Positions 36,612 to 48,000 of a DNA stretch of 64,000 nucleotides are shown here, in pieces. Both the position numbers and the translations under genes were made by a program. The stretch lies in NCBI RefSeq assembly GCF_000981505.1, contig NZ_LN827929.1:868001-932000 (forward strand), read 5' to 3'. This stretch comes from Candidatus Methylopumilus planktonicus (GTDB lineage Bacteria > Pseudomonadota > Gammaproteobacteria > Burkholderiales > Methylophilaceae). Under the pieces are notes generated by a model that had not been told where the DNA came from, searched no databases, and saw only the letters and a program-made list of their open reading frames with translations. Within the stretch, counting starts at the first letter, position 1. Each line of letters opens with the position of its first letter.

Positions 36612-38000
36612 CTACAAAATCACCTCCAAACCCACTTCATTGGGTTTGGTTTGGAACTTCATATCAATACCAAAATTTGGTACAAAAGCCAAATGATCAC
36701 CTATAAAAATTAGAGGTAAAAAGTCTCTTTCCCAAGGAGGCAAATCTGACTCTTGTAAAAGCTGTTTAATTTTTTTGGTTGGTCTTTTTGAATCCGGCTT
36801 AAAACTTTCTCCACCCTGGCGGTTTCTAATTATTAAATTTTTACCCTTCAAAAATTTTAATTGGATACCCCTACCTTTTACTTTTTTGAACGTTAATTTT
36901 TGCCCATTTGGCAAAATAATTTCCGATTCACCCGCCCAAATAATTTCATAATTTTTATTCGTTTGTAGGTTTTTTGGGACGATATAAATCTCATCCTGAT
37001 AGCGGCGAATTTCAAATTCTTTTGAGAGCTGAATTTTCAATTCTGCATCTTTTTTGGCCGTTAAAACTTGTCTTAAAAGTTCATCTAAAAGATCTCTAGA
37101 TGGCATCAATTGATCATTCATTTCAAGCCAAAACCGTAAAGCATTTTTAGCTCTAGCATTTGATAATTTATCTAAAGTTTTTACATTAAGTTTATGTTTA
37201 TAATTATCTGATTTTAAACTACTTTTTAAATCTATTTGTGCTAAGTCATCGAGCAAATGTTGCGCCTCTGCTAGATGAGAAGATGATCTAGAAATTACTT
37301 TAATAATATGATTAAACCTCTCCTTAAGTATAGGTAAAAATTTTGATCTAATGAAATTTCGATCAAAGTCGATATTTTGGTTACTTTCATCCTCAATCCA
37401 CTTTAATTTGTGCTTTTTGGCATAGCTTTCAATGTCGATTTTTGAGGCATTTAGGAGTGGTCGCCATAGTCGTCGACTGTCATCAAAATGTGCCATAGAT
37501 GACAAACCTTTGACCCCTGCTCCACGAATGAGTTGTAGTAAAAAAGTCTCGGCTTGGTCATCTTCATGATGTGCTAAAACCACCAAGTCGGATTTAGATT
37601 GTAGGAGTTTTTCATAGCGAAGTCGCCTTGCCTCCCCCTCAATGCCGAGGGACTTTTTTTGAGGTAATTTAACGTAATTTACATCGAGGGGAATGGATAA
37701 TTTTCTGCATAACTTCTCACAAAATGTCACCCACTTATCTGCATTTTTACTCAAACCATGATGCACATGGCTGGCTTTTAAAGTGAATGTTTGTGTCTTT
37801 TGAAGTTGATGTATGAGATGTAAAAGAACAACTGAATCGATACCGCCACTTAAAGCGACCGTCATCGATTTCATCTTTTTGTGTGATTTCGATAAAGATA
37901 CAAAACCTTTCTCGACTACATCGAGTAAGGATAGTGGTTTGGTTTTTTTGGGAGTAGTAGCTGAAACTTTGTTACTTAGCGGTTTCTTTGAAATTGCCAT
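36612..38000 (-). CDS. tilS: tRNA(Ile)-lysidine synthetase
   Basis: 462 residues. PP-loop ATPase SGGIDS at 51-56, the family DRNFIRSKFLPIL segment, then the TilS substrate-binding and C-terminal domains. Converts C34 of the CAU-anticodon tRNA-Ile to lysidine; essential. It carries a ~25-residue Lys/Ser-rich N-terminal leader that overlaps the end of accA by 29 bp; a later start is possible but Met43 or Met46 would be very close to the catalytic loop. Confidence 0.95.
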   Translation of the reverse strand: MAISKKPLSNKVSATTPKKTKPLSLLDVVEKGFVSLSKSHKKMKSMTVALSGGIDSVVLLHLIHQLQKTQTFTLKASHVHHGLSKNADKWVTFCEKLCRKLSIPLDVNYVKLPQKKSLGIEGEARRLRYEKLLQSKSDLVVLAHHEDDQAETFLLQLIRGAGVKGLSSMAHFDDSRRLWRPLLNASKIDIESYAKKHKLKWIEDESNQNIDFDRNFIRSKFLPILKERFNHIIKVISRSSSHLAEAQHLLDDLAQIDLKSSLKSDNYKHKLNVKTLDKLSNARAKNALRFWLEMNDQLMPSRDLLDELLRQVLTAKKDAELKIQLSKEFEIRRYQDEIYIVPKNLQTNKNYEIIWAGESEIILPNGQKLTFKKVKGRGIQLKFLKGKNLIIRNRQGGESFKPDSKRPTKKIKQLLQESDLPPWERDFLPLIFIGDHLAFVPNFGIDMKFQTKPNEVGLEVIL

Positions 38001-38940
38001 AGCTAAGTAGACGTTCGTATCTTAAATCAAGGAGCTGCTTTAAAGGTTTCTTTTGCAGTTTTGTGAGGTGTTCTTTCAAGGATTTTCGGACGGTTTCCAT
38101 AAGTTGATTAGGGTCGCGATGCGCACCCCCTAGAGGTTCTGGAAGAATGGTATCGATGAGACCTAAATCTTTTAAGCGGGTGGCTGTAATACCTAATGTT
38201 TCAGCTGCCGTTGACGCCTTATCCGCACTCTTCCATAGGATAGAGGCACATCCTTCAGGGGAAATCACAGAGTAAGTCGCAAATTGAAGCATGATGAGCT
38301 GATCCACGACACCTAACGCTAATGCACCGCCTGAGCCGCCCTCGCCAATCACAATACCAATCATGGGTACTTTTAACTCGGCCATGACATATAAGTTACG
38401 CGCAATGGCTTCAGATTGACCGCGTTCTTCGGCATTAATGCCTGGATAAGCCCCAGGGGTATCTATCAAGGTCACAATAGGCACGTTGAATTTTTCGGCT
38501 AATTTATAAAGACGTAAGGCTTTTCTATACCCTTCAGGCTTTGGCATACCAAAGTTGCGGTGTTGTCTTTCCTTCACATCCCGCCCTTTTTGATGCCCTA
38601 TGACCATGACAGGGATGCCTTCAAATAAAGCTAAGCCCCCTACGATCGCTGGGTCATCGGCAAAGGCGCGATCGCCATGCAACTCTTCAAAATCTGTGAA
38701 AAGTTTCTCAATATAATCAAGGGTGTAGGGTCTTTGTGGGTGACGTGAGACTTGGGAAATTTGCCAGGCATTTAAATTGTCATAGATCTCGTGTAACAGT
38801 TTTTCGGTCTTACCTTCGAGCTGACTGAGCTCTTTTGAAATATCAAGATTCTTATTCTTGTCATGCGTCTCTTTAAGCTTCTGGGTCTGAGCTTCAAGTT
38901 CTGAGATTGGCTTTTCAAAGTCTAAATAACTAATTTTCAT
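37972..38940 (-). CDS. accA: Acetyl-CoA carboxylase carboxyltransferase subunit alpha
   Basis: 322 residues, standard length. N-terminal coiled segment, then the crotonase-like carboxyltransferase core with HPQRPYTLDYI, RAFADDPAIVGG, GEGGSGGALALG and SPEGCASILWK. Works with AccD to form malonyl-CoA. Positioned dnaE-accA-tilS, the conserved gene order of many proteobacteria; 27 bp after dnaE. Confidence 0.97.
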   Translation of the reverse strand: MKISYLDFEKPISELEAQTQKLKETHDKNKNLDISKELSQLEGKTEKLLHEIYDNLNAWQISQVSRHPQRPYTLDYIEKLFTDFEELHGDRAFADDPAIVGGLALFEGIPVMVIGHQKGRDVKERQHRNFGMPKPEGYRKALRLYKLAEKFNVPIVTLIDTPGAYPGINAEERGQSEAIARNLYVMAELKVPMIGIVIGEGGSGGALALGVVDQLIMLQFATYSVISPEGCASILWKSADKASTAAETLGITATRLKDLGLIDTILPEPLGGAHRDPNQLMETVRKSLKEHLTKLQKKPLKQLLDLRYERLLSYGNFKETAK

Positions 38941-38967
38941 TGATACAAAACTTTTAAAATCGGGAAA

Positions 38968-41900
38968 TTAATTATAAAGGATTTTTACGTTTTCTTCGCT
39001 CAACCATTGGGTTAAACCGTCTATCAATTCATCATGCAAATCCACCTGCCATTCTCGACCTAAAAGAAGTTCTGCATGACCTAGGTCATTATGGTAATCA
39101 ATTTTTACGCGGCAACGTTTTAAGTCATGTTGCGGATGACCGCAGTAAGGTTTTAGCATTTCTCTTAATTTATTAGCATCCGATTGACCATTACATGAGA
39201 TCTTTAAATGGTGTGCGAATTGATTACGAGCGGTGGACAAATCAAAAAGTTTACGCGCAGTCACTCTGATACCCCCTGTGAAGTCGTCATGACTGACACG
39301 TCCTTCGACAATTAAAAGCTGATCTTCTTGAACTAGCCTTTGTGATTGGGTAAGAAGATCATTCCCTACCACGACGTCTACGCGAGAAATCGCATCATCT
39401 AATGTGACAATCGCCATTTTGCCGCGCGCTGTCATGCGAATTCGAATCGCCACAATCACCCCTGCAATTACATAAGGTTGCTCTTGCGGTTTTAATTCTC
39501 TGATCTGAGTTTTGATGAATGGTCGCACACGCTTTTCAAAGAAGGTGAATGGGTGGCCACTAAAATAAAAACCGAGCGCTGCTTTTTCTTCTTGCAGTTT
39601 TTGCTGGGGCGTCCATGAGTCCATATGCACCATATCCACTTTTTGCGTTTGCTCTTCGCCAAACAGACTATTTTGTGCAATGTTTGCTTTTCCTTGCTCA
39701 GCTGCGGTGATGGCTAAATTAACACTTGCGAGTAATGAAGCACGATTAGATTCAAGTGTGTCGAATGCACCGCCGCGGATAAGAGACTCTACGACACGAC
39801 GATTCACTTTTCTTAAATCAAGTCTCGCACAAAAATCAAAAAGATTTTTGAATGGGCCTTTACTTTCGCGCGACTCTAAAATAAGTTCAATCGCGGCTAA
39901 GCCGGTACCTTTGATGGCACCTAATCCATATAAGATCTGTGTCGTATTGGTTGGAATAAATTCGAAACTACTTTGATTAATATCGGGTGCTAATAATTCG
40001 ACACTATTTGGTTTACAATCCTCAAAAAATATTTGGATGTTGTCGGTATTATTCATATCAGCCGACATGGAAGCGGCTAAGAATGCTGCGGGATAATGTG
40101 TTTTTAAGTAAGCGGTTTGGTAAGCCACCATCGCATACGCTGCTGCATGTGATTTATTAAAACCATAGCCTGCAAACTTTTCGAGCAAGTCAAAAAGTTC
40201 ACGCGCTTGTCTTTCATTCAATCCATTCTTTAGAGAGCCTGCAATAAATCCTTCGCGCTGCGCATCCATCTCCTCAACTTTTTTCTTACCCATCGCACGA
40301 CGAAGTAAATCAGCCGCTCCCAATGAGTAACCTGCAACCGCTTGTGCAATCTGCATCACCTGCTCTTGATAAACCGCAATCCCGTAAGTTTCTTTTAAGA
40401 TCGATTCGGTGGAGGGATGGGGATAGACGATGCGCTGTTGTCCGTGTTTACGTTTACAAAAGTCAGGGATCAAATCCATAGGGCCCGGACGATAAAGTGC
40501 TACGAGTGCGACAATATCTTCAAAGCAATCTGGCTTCGCTTGTTTTAACATGTCTTTCATACCGCGTGACTCAAGCTGGAAGACGGCAGTGGTATTTGCA
40601 CTCTTTAAAAGCTGGAACACTGTTTTATCATCGAGTGGCAAATGATTCAAATCAAGTGGCGGTAGATTTTCATTGATCCGCAAAATATTTGCGTTCTTTA
40701 ATGCCATCGCAAGAATGGTGAGTGTGCGAAGTCCTAAGAAGTCGAACTTCACTAAACCTAGAGCTTCAATGTCATCTTTGTCGAATTGACTCACCAAACT
40801 ATCGCCATTCGCCTGACAATAAATCGGTGTGAAGTTTGAAATTTTTCCGGGAGCAATTAAAACGCCACCCGCGTGCATGCCGACGTTTCGCACGACACCT
40901 TCTAACCTTAATGCCAGATCAATCAGCTCTTTGACTTCTTCTTCTTTGTTATAACGATCTTGTAATTGTGGTTCTTTGTTTAATGCATCTTCTAATGTGA
41001 TCCCTAATTCCATGGGGATGAGTTTCGCAATACCATCGACAAAATTAAATGGGAGGTCAAGAACACGACCCACATCTCGAATCACAGCACGTGCTGCCAT
41101 CGTACCGAAAGTGACTATTTGCGAGACGGAACCTGCGCCATATTTTTGTTTGACATAATCGATCACACGATCGCGACCTTCTTGGCAGAAGTCGATATCA
41201 AAGTCCGGCATCGACACACGATCAGGATTTAAGAAGCGCTCAAAAAGAAGTTGGTAGCGGATTGGGTCGAGATCAGTCACACCTAAACTATAGGCTACCA
41301 AAGATCCAGCCCCTGAACCTCGACCAGGACCTACCGGGACTTCATTATTTTTAGCCCAGTTAATAAAGTCAGCAACGATTAAGAAGTACCCTGCAAAACC
41401 CATCTGGTTAATGATGGAAGTTTCAAAAAGAATGCGTGCATCATAATCATGTCTGACTTCATGACGTTTTACTTCATCTGGAAAAAGTTCTTTTAAGCGA
41501 ACTTCTAATCCTTTTTTAGATTCTGAAATTAAAAAGTCTTCGAGCTTTTCTTGATTGGGTGTTGGGAAGTCAGGTAAGTAATTTTTACCTAAGGTAAATT
41601 CGAAGTTACAACGCCTTGCAATCTCGACAGAATTTTGCAGCGCTTCAGGGATGTCGCTGAATAAAGTAGTCATCTCCACTTCATTTTTAAAATACTGTTC
41701 GTGTGAAAATAATTTGGGTCGACGGCTATCTGCCATGATGAAACCTTCAGCGATACAAGTTCTCGCCTCATGGGCTCTGTAATCATCTTGATCCATAAAT
41801 TGGATGGGGTGGGTGGCTACCACAGGAATTTCTAAGCTTGTCGCTAAGCTCAAAGATTGATTGATAAAACGTGCTTCATTTTTTTTATCATCTCCTTCTG

Positions 41901-42429
41901 CAATCCGTTGGATTTCAATATAGAAACGATTTTTAAAATGTGTTGCCCAATCTTTCATGGCATGCATTGCGATATCCGTATGCTCTTGAAGGATGGCTTG
42001 ACCGACATCTCCCATAGCAGCACCTGAGAGAATGATGAGACCTTCATTTTTTTCTAACAACCAAGACTTTTTTACTTCAACGCGACCACGATACTGATTC
42101 TCTAAATAGGCACGCGTCAAAATTTCGGATAACGCTAAATAGCCTTTATCGTTTTGACAAAGCGCTAGAATTCGATAAGGCTGATCTCGGTTGACTTCAT
42201 TTTCAATCCAAAGATCAGCACCTAAAATAGCTTTAATACCTTTTTCTCGCGCCGCCTTATAAAACTTGACCAAACCAAATACATTATTTAAATCCGTGAG
42301 CGCCAAGGCTGGCATATTTTGAGATGAAGCCTTATCGATGTAGTCATCAATGCGCACAATCCCATCGGTGATGGAATATTCACTATGGCACCTTAAATGA
42401 ACAAATGAGACGGGATGGGCTTCAGACAT
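38968..42429 (-). CDS. dnaE: DNA polymerase III subunit alpha
   Basis: 1153 residues. N-terminal PHP domain (FVHLRCHSEYSITDG), polymerase core with the catalytic Asp pair in PDFDIDF (about residue 405), helix-hairpin-helix, and C-terminal OB domain (VIAGVIVAIRIRMTARGKMA). Replicative polymerase catalytic subunit. First gene of the dnaE-accA-tilS run. Confidence 0.98.
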   Translation of the reverse strand: MSEAHPVSFVHLRCHSEYSITDGIVRIDDYIDKASSQNMPALALTDLNNVFGLVKFYKAAREKGIKAILGADLWIENEVNRDQPYRILALCQNDKGYLALSEILTRAYLENQYRGRVEVKKSWLLEKNEGLIILSGAAMGDVGQAILQEHTDIAMHAMKDWATHFKNRFYIEIQRIAEGDDKKNEARFINQSLSLATSLEIPVVATHPIQFMDQDDYRAHEARTCIAEGFIMADSRRPKLFSHEQYFKNEVEMTTLFSDIPEALQNSVEIARRCNFEFTLGKNYLPDFPTPNQEKLEDFLISESKKGLEVRLKELFPDEVKRHEVRHDYDARILFETSIINQMGFAGYFLIVADFINWAKNNEVPVGPGRGSGAGSLVAYSLGVTDLDPIRYQLLFERFLNPDRVSMPDFDIDFCQEGRDRVIDYVKQKYGAGSVSQIVTFGTMAARAVIRDVGRVLDLPFNFVDGIAKLIPMELGITLEDALNKEPQLQDRYNKEEEVKELIDLALRLEGVVRNVGMHAGGVLIAPGKISNFTPIYCQANGDSLVSQFDKDDIEALGLVKFDFLGLRTLTILAMALKNANILRINENLPPLDLNHLPLDDKTVFQLLKSANTTAVFQLESRGMKDMLKQAKPDCFEDIVALVALYRPGPMDLIPDFCKRKHGQQRIVYPHPSTESILKETYGIAVYQEQVMQIAQAVAGYSLGAADLLRRAMGKKKVEEMDAQREGFIAGSLKNGLNERQARELFDLLEKFAGYGFNKSHAAAYAMVAYQTAYLKTHYPAAFLAASMSADMNNTDNIQIFFEDCKPNSVELLAPDINQSSFEFIPTNTTQILYGLGAIKGTGLAAIELILESRESKGPFKNLFDFCARLDLRKVNRRVVESLIRGGAFDTLESNRASLLASVNLAITAAEQGKANIAQNSLFGEEQTQKVDMVHMDSWTPQQKLQEEKAALGFYFSGHPFTFFEKRVRPFIKTQIRELKPQEQPYVIAGVIVAIRIRMTARGKMAIVTLDDAISRVDVVVGNDLLTQSQRLVQEDQLLIVEGRVSHDDFTGGIRVTARKLFDLSTARNQFAHHLKISCNGQSDANKLREMLKPYCGHPQHDLKRCRVKIDYHNDLGHAELLLGREWQVDLHDELIDGLTQWLSEENVKILYN

Positions 42430-42557
42430 GACTCTATTTTAAAGGATGAATGACTTAAATCTTAGCGTTTAGTCACAAAAAAATTACTTGATCTACCCAT
42501 AAAAAAATAACTGATGTATATTGTCAAGTATTACTCAATTTAAAAGGAATTTTCATC

Positions 42558-43055
42558 ATGGCAGTGACTCTCAAAGGCGGCCCAGTCAAAATAGGTGGTC
42601 AATTTTTAAGCAAGGGACAAAAAGCACCTGACTTTAGTCTAGCAGATAAAACGCGTGCAGATGTCGACTTAGCTCATTTTGCTGGCAAACGAAAAGTGCT
42701 CAACATTTTCCCAAGTGTCGATACACCAACATGCGCTACATCTGTGAGGAAATTTAACGAAGCTGCAGCTAAATTAAATAACACAGTCGTCTTATGTATC
42801 TCAGCCGACTTACCTTTTGCGCAGAATCGTTTTTGTGGTGCTGAAAAAATTGAGAACGTACAAACACTCTCAACATTTCGTAACACGAAAAAATTTGCCA
42901 ACGACTTTGGTGTATCCATTGATGATACAAGTTTGGCTGGTTTAACTTCTCGCGCTGTGATCGTGTTGAACGAAAATAACGAAGTACTTCATAGCGAACT
43001 TGTTTCAGAAATTACAGAAGAACCTAACTACGAAGCTGCGTTAAATGTACTTTAG
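42558..43055 (+). CDS. tpx: Thiol peroxidase Tpx
   Basis: 165 residues. Atypical 2-Cys peroxiredoxin: peroxidatic Cys59 in SVDTPTCATSV and resolving Cys93 in RFCGAEKIEN. Reduces lipid and organic peroxides with thioredoxin. AAAAGGAA ribosome site before ATG 42558. Its last bases overlap the end of the convergent methyltransferase gene by 4 bp. Confidence 0.97.
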   Translation: MAVTLKGGPVKIGGQFLSKGQKAPDFSLADKTRADVDLAHFAGKRKVLNIFPSVDTPTCATSVRKFNEAAAKLNNTVVLCISADLPFAQNRFCGAEKIENVQTLSTFRNTKKFANDFGVSIDDTSLAGLTSRAVIVLNENNEVLHSELVSEITEEPNYEAALNVL

Positions 43056-44203
43056 TCTTTTGGTTTTCGATTACTACCTGCCACCATTTTAATTTCGAAT
43101 AAACGACACTCTAAAGCACCGTTATATAACGGTGTTTTTTTTGTGGGCTTTAATCGCATATCTTTTGGCATCTCAAGGTCTGCGGTTAAAAAATAAGTAT
43201 TCCAACCCCCGAAGGATTCTTTCATATGCTTTGCCCAGGCCGGATACACCTCTTTTAAATCTTCGTCCTCTCCTATGCGCTGACCATAAGGTGGATTGGT
43301 TACAAGCGTCCCTTCTGATGCGGGTGGTTCTAATTTTATAAAATCACTTTGCATGACTTTTGCAACCTCTTCCAAGCCTGCAACTTTTAAATTGTGACGC
43401 GCAACTCGTACTGCCCTTAAATCCATATCTGATCCATAAATGTCTAAGAACTCAATGGGCTTCATTTTATTCATAGCTTCGTTTTCAATTTTTTTCCAAA
43501 GGCCTTCATCGAATGAAGTAAGTTTTTGAAAACCAAATGTACGTTTCATACCGGGTGGTTGATTGACTGCCATCATGGCTGCTTCAATTAAAAAAGTACC
43601 ACTACCGCACATGGGATCTAAAAATGGTGTGCCTGGTATCCAACCGGACAGCATAATGATGCCTGCCGCTAAGTTTTCACGTAAGGGGGCTATCACACTC
43701 ACATCACGAAATCCTCTTTGATAAAGTGGGGCACCCGAGGTATCTAAATAAAGTTGATATTGATCATGAGTGAGATAAGCATGAATGCGAACGTCAGGAT
43801 CTCTCACACTCACTGATGGTCTTAACGCACCCTCTACACGGAAACGATCACATACAGCATCTTTAATACGGAGTGTCACAAAGTCTAAACTTTTTAGGGG
43901 GCACTTCACACCTGTGACTTTGACGCGAATCGTTTGATTCACTTTAAACCACGAAGGCCAATTCAGCTTAAACGTCGCCTTATAGATATCTTCTTCGCTG
44001 GTATAACTTCCCTGACCTACTCGGGACATAATGCGCGTAGCGATTCGACTATGTAAATTGACGCGATACATCGTCTCCAAATTGCCTTCAAACGATACGC
44101 CCCCATCAGTCACTATAATCTTTAATGCATGCTGTGCTAAAAGCTCATCTGCTAGCAAAGCTTCAAGGCCGCGCGGGCAAGTAGCAAAAAATTGAAAATT
44201 CAA
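43052..44203 (-). CDS. rlmL: rRNA guanine-N2 methyltransferase, RlmL-like
   Basis: 383 residues: THUMP domain (about 45-155) followed by a UPF0020 SAM-methyltransferase domain with LDPMCGSGTFLIEAA and TNPPYGQRI. Corresponds to the N-terminal half of E. coli RlmKL (23S G2445 methylation); the RlmK half is absent, so it is the stand-alone form. Specificity is inferred from family. Confidence 0.9.
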   Translation of the reverse strand: MNFQFFATCPRGLEALLADELLAQHALKIIVTDGGVSFEGNLETMYRVNLHSRIATRIMSRVGQGSYTSEEDIYKATFKLNWPSWFKVNQTIRVKVTGVKCPLKSLDFVTLRIKDAVCDRFRVEGALRPSVSVRDPDVRIHAYLTHDQYQLYLDTSGAPLYQRGFRDVSVIAPLRENLAAGIIMLSGWIPGTPFLDPMCGSGTFLIEAAMMAVNQPPGMKRTFGFQKLTSFDEGLWKKIENEAMNKMKPIEFLDIYGSDMDLRAVRVARHNLKVAGLEEVAKVMQSDFIKLEPPASEGTLVTNPPYGQRIGEDEDLKEVYPAWAKHMKESFGGWNTYFLTADLEMPKDMRLKPTKKTPLYNGALECRLFEIKMVAGSNRKPKD

Positions 44204-44222
44204 ATGTCTTAACCTTTAAAAA

Positions 44223-45020
44223 TTATTGATCGAATGTAATCATGCTCGATGCTTGGTGATTATGAAGCACAAGCTGATTAAAGAATGATAAAAATTCGAG
44301 CCCATAAGTTTTTTCAAGTAACTTCGCTTTTGCTCGCAATGTCTTTACATCCAATTCTTTTGGGATGTCATGAAAACCTAACACAATTTGATTGCCAGGT
44401 TTACCTGTAGGAATCACTAAGATAAGCCCTTCGAAAACACCACGCATACGATCAATATAAAGATCGTAATGTGGATCACTCGCCCATATATTCATGACAA
44501 AAATACCATGTCGTCTTAAAGTTGCTCTGCATACATCAAAAAAAGAAAGGCTTCTGAAATTTCGCGGAATACCATCGGGGTCAAAAGCATCAATCATTAA
44601 AATATCGGCCGACTCCGGATGTTCTTTCATGAAAGGAATGCCATCACCGTGAATAACTTTGAGTGATTTATCGTTAGGAGGAAGATGAAACATAAGATGT
44701 GCTACACCAATCACTTTTCGATGAATCTCAACCACAATAGATTTCATATCAGGTAAAAACCGATGAATAAATTTAGGGATAGATGCGCCACCTAAACCAA
44801 TCAATAAAATTTTACGAGGTCGGGCATGAAAGAGAAGAAACATCATCATGGCTCGTGTATAAGTGAGTTCTAAGTGAAAAGGTTTTTTTAAGCGCATTGA
44901 ACTTTGGATTGCGTGCGAAGCAAAATGTAAAGAACGTATACCTTCAGATTCACTGACATCAATACTGATGTCATCATCCATCACTTCTTCACGAAATATT
45001 TTTTTAAATAAGTCTCTCAT
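44223..45020 (-). CDS. Spermidine synthase-like protein
   Basis: 265 residues, aminopropyltransferase-type Rossmann fold: ILLIGLGGASIPKFIHRFLP (dcSAM loop), VVEIHRKVIGVA and MIDAFDPDGIP. The N-terminal tetramerisation part is short and the usual GGGDG is GLGGA, so it belongs to the broad 'spermidine synthase-like' group and may not make spermidine. Overlaps hrpA by 4 bp. Confidence 0.8.
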   Translation of the reverse strand: MRDLFKKIFREEVMDDDISIDVSESEGIRSLHFASHAIQSSMRLKKPFHLELTYTRAMMMFLLFHARPRKILLIGLGGASIPKFIHRFLPDMKSIVVEIHRKVIGVAHLMFHLPPNDKSLKVIHGDGIPFMKEHPESADILMIDAFDPDGIPRNFRSLSFFDVCRATLRRHGIFVMNIWASDPHYDLYIDRMRGVFEGLILVIPTGKPGNQIVLGFHDIPKELDVKTLRAKAKLLEKTYGLEFLSFFNQLVLHNHQASSMITFDQ

Positions 45021-48000
45021 GGGTAAAAAGGAATATCATCCAACGCTTTTTCTAATCGTTTCAGTGATACAGGATATGCTGTTTTCAAATCTTGGGCGAA
45101 TAATGACACATGAAGCTCTTCAATCTGCCATTGAAAATCTTTTAGGGCTTTAGGAGGTGTCATTTTTTTTGAGACATAGGGTTTTAATCGCTCACCAAGC
45201 AATTGGTGAATGCGATCAATATCTTTTTGCATGATTGCATCTTTATCTACTCTTGAAGGGTATTTCTCAATACGAATCATAAGTGCTTTCAAGTATCTTG
45301 GAAGATGAGAAAATGTATCTGAAGGTGTCGATATAATAAATTCATTATGGATTAAGAAGTTAATTCGACTTGCAAAAATAGATTCCGATCTTTTTTGTAT
45401 GGGACTTAACGTTTTTAATAATTGTTTAATTTGGTGGTAATAGGTAGCACTCAAATGAATAGTGTCTAATATCGCCTTCATAGCTTGTGGCAGCGCATTT
45501 TTGATACGTTTAATTAGTGTAATAAAATCACCTGAAGTCCTTGGCATCAGCTCTTCAGAATTTAATGCTGTGTCTAAAATCATTTCAATCACATCACCTT
45601 TTAATTCTTCAGCATCAATCATGTCTCTTAAGAAAAGCTGGGCTTCTTTAAGTTTGCTCAAATCTTTTTCAAGTTGTTTGAGTTGTGGCTTCAATTCAAA
45701 ACTGAGCAATCTTAAAACACCTTGACGATGCGATACTTTAGCCTCATCCTCTGAGACAAACACACGGATAGCTACTGACTCAACTTCATCAGATAATCCC
45801 ACAAAACCTTTGTAGTCTTTTTGATGTGTATTTAATTCAATAGCATGTGGTAGTTCGTCAAAATCCCACCGTTTTAAATTGAATCGTTCAACTGCATTGG
45901 TCTTATCATTCTTTTTGACATGCACTTGTGGCTTGACTGAACCTTTTAGAAGGTTTAAATCACGACCTTGCGATACAAGTTCATTTTTTTGGTTCACTAC
46001 TTCAATATTCATAAAACAATGACGAGGCAGACTTTCAATTTCCTCCTCACCTATCATGTAAGGTTCTTTTGTTTTCTTTAAAACAAAATCACTGATCGAT
46101 TGAAATAAATGGTGATGGGTTTTGTATTGGGTTAAGAATTCAGTCACAGTATCTGTGAGCGGAAAAAGTTGAGTACGAATATTTTTAGGCAATGACTTAA
46201 AAATACAATTGAGTTTTTCACGAATCATCCCAGGAACTAACCACTGCATGATATTTAAATCAAGTTGATGAAAATCAATTTCAGATATAACTGCTGTCAC
46301 ACCGTCATCAGGATGACCGGGTTCAAACCGATATTTTAGTGGAATCGTAACACCTTCAATATTTAAAGTTTCTGGGTATTGAACTTCCGTAATCTCATGC
46401 GCGTCCCGCCTCATAAGAAGATCTTTGGTGAGGAACAAGACTTGAGGATGCTTGTCCTCTATCTCGCGACGCCAATCTTCAAATCCCACGCCATTGATAA
46501 TACCCTGCGCTATTTTCTCATCATAAAACTGAAAAAGATCTTCTTCATTGACTAATACATCAAGTCGTCTTGCTTTATGTTCTAAAAGCTCAACCTCTTC
46601 TATGAGGCCTTGATTATGTTTCCAAAATAATCCTTTTGAAACGTAACCCCCTGAGACCAGGCCTTGTCTAATAAATATTTCGCGAGCGATTTCTGGATTG
46701 ATCGGCCCAAAGTGCACATTGCGTTTAGGCACTATCGTTAATCCATAGAGTGTAATTCTTTCATGCGCATTCACGCGAGACAACTTAACATCCCAATAAG
46801 GGTCTGTATGGTGATGTTCTACTAAATGTAAGCTTAAGGATTCAATCCATTCCACATCTATTTCAGCCGCTGTTCTCGCATATAGTTTTGTCGTATCTAC
46901 AAGATCTGCTGCCATCACCCATTTCGATCTTCTCCTCTTAATATTTGATCCTGGGGACAAGTGAAATTCAATGTTTCGAGCGCCCACGTATGAATCATCT
47001 TCTAATGCTTTGATACCGATATTTCCTAAAAGCCCGGCGAGTATTGATCGATGAATTTGAACATAATTAGCCGGCTTATCATTCTCTTTATAATTCATAT
47101 CTAAAATGAGTTCTCGAATTTGATCATGCAAATCTCGCCACTCACGCATTCTAAGATAAGACAAGAAGTGTGCATGACAAAGTTTTCTTAAATTATTTTG
47201 TGTTGTCTTCTTCTGAATGGCCTCATCAAAGAATGTCCAAAGTTTTAAAAACGAGACGAAATCAGATTTTTCGTCAAAGAATCGAACTTGCGCTGCTTCA
47301 CTTTCGGCTTTTTTATCCAAAGGTCGTTCTCTTGGATCTTGGATACTTAATGCACTCACAATAATTAAAAGTTCAGACAGTGCATTTTCTTTTTTTGCCT
47401 GAAGCAGCATGCGACCTAATCTTGGATCCATAGGAAGTTTAGCTAGATCACGACCTATGATTGTTAACTCATATTGATCATCCACAGCACCCAATTCTTG
47501 CAATAATAAATAACCGTCTTGAATGAATCGTCTGCTGGGTGGCTGAATAAAAGGAAATTGTGAGACATCACCTAAATGTAATGATGCCATTTTTAGAATG
47601 ACGGAGGCTAAAGATGATCGATAAATTTCAGGGTCTAAAAATAAAGGTCTCGCATTAAAATCATCTTCCGAATAGAGCCTTACGCAAATACCATCAGACA
47701 CACGTCCACATCGACCGCTTCGTTGCTTAGCTGATGCTTGAGAAATTTTTTCAATTTGTAATTGTTCAACTTTATTTCTGGTGCTATAGCGATTCACTCT
47801 GGCAATACCTGGATCAATCACATATTTAATTCCTGGAACAGTGAGTGATGTTTCAGCGACATTGGTGGATAAGATAATACGCCGTCCATTTGAGCCTCTA
47901 AATATTTTTTGTTGCTCTTCATTGGAAAGTCTTGAAAAAAGTGGAAGGATTTCGTAATGCGGTGGTAATTTATTTTTTAGAAATTCAGCGATATCTCGAA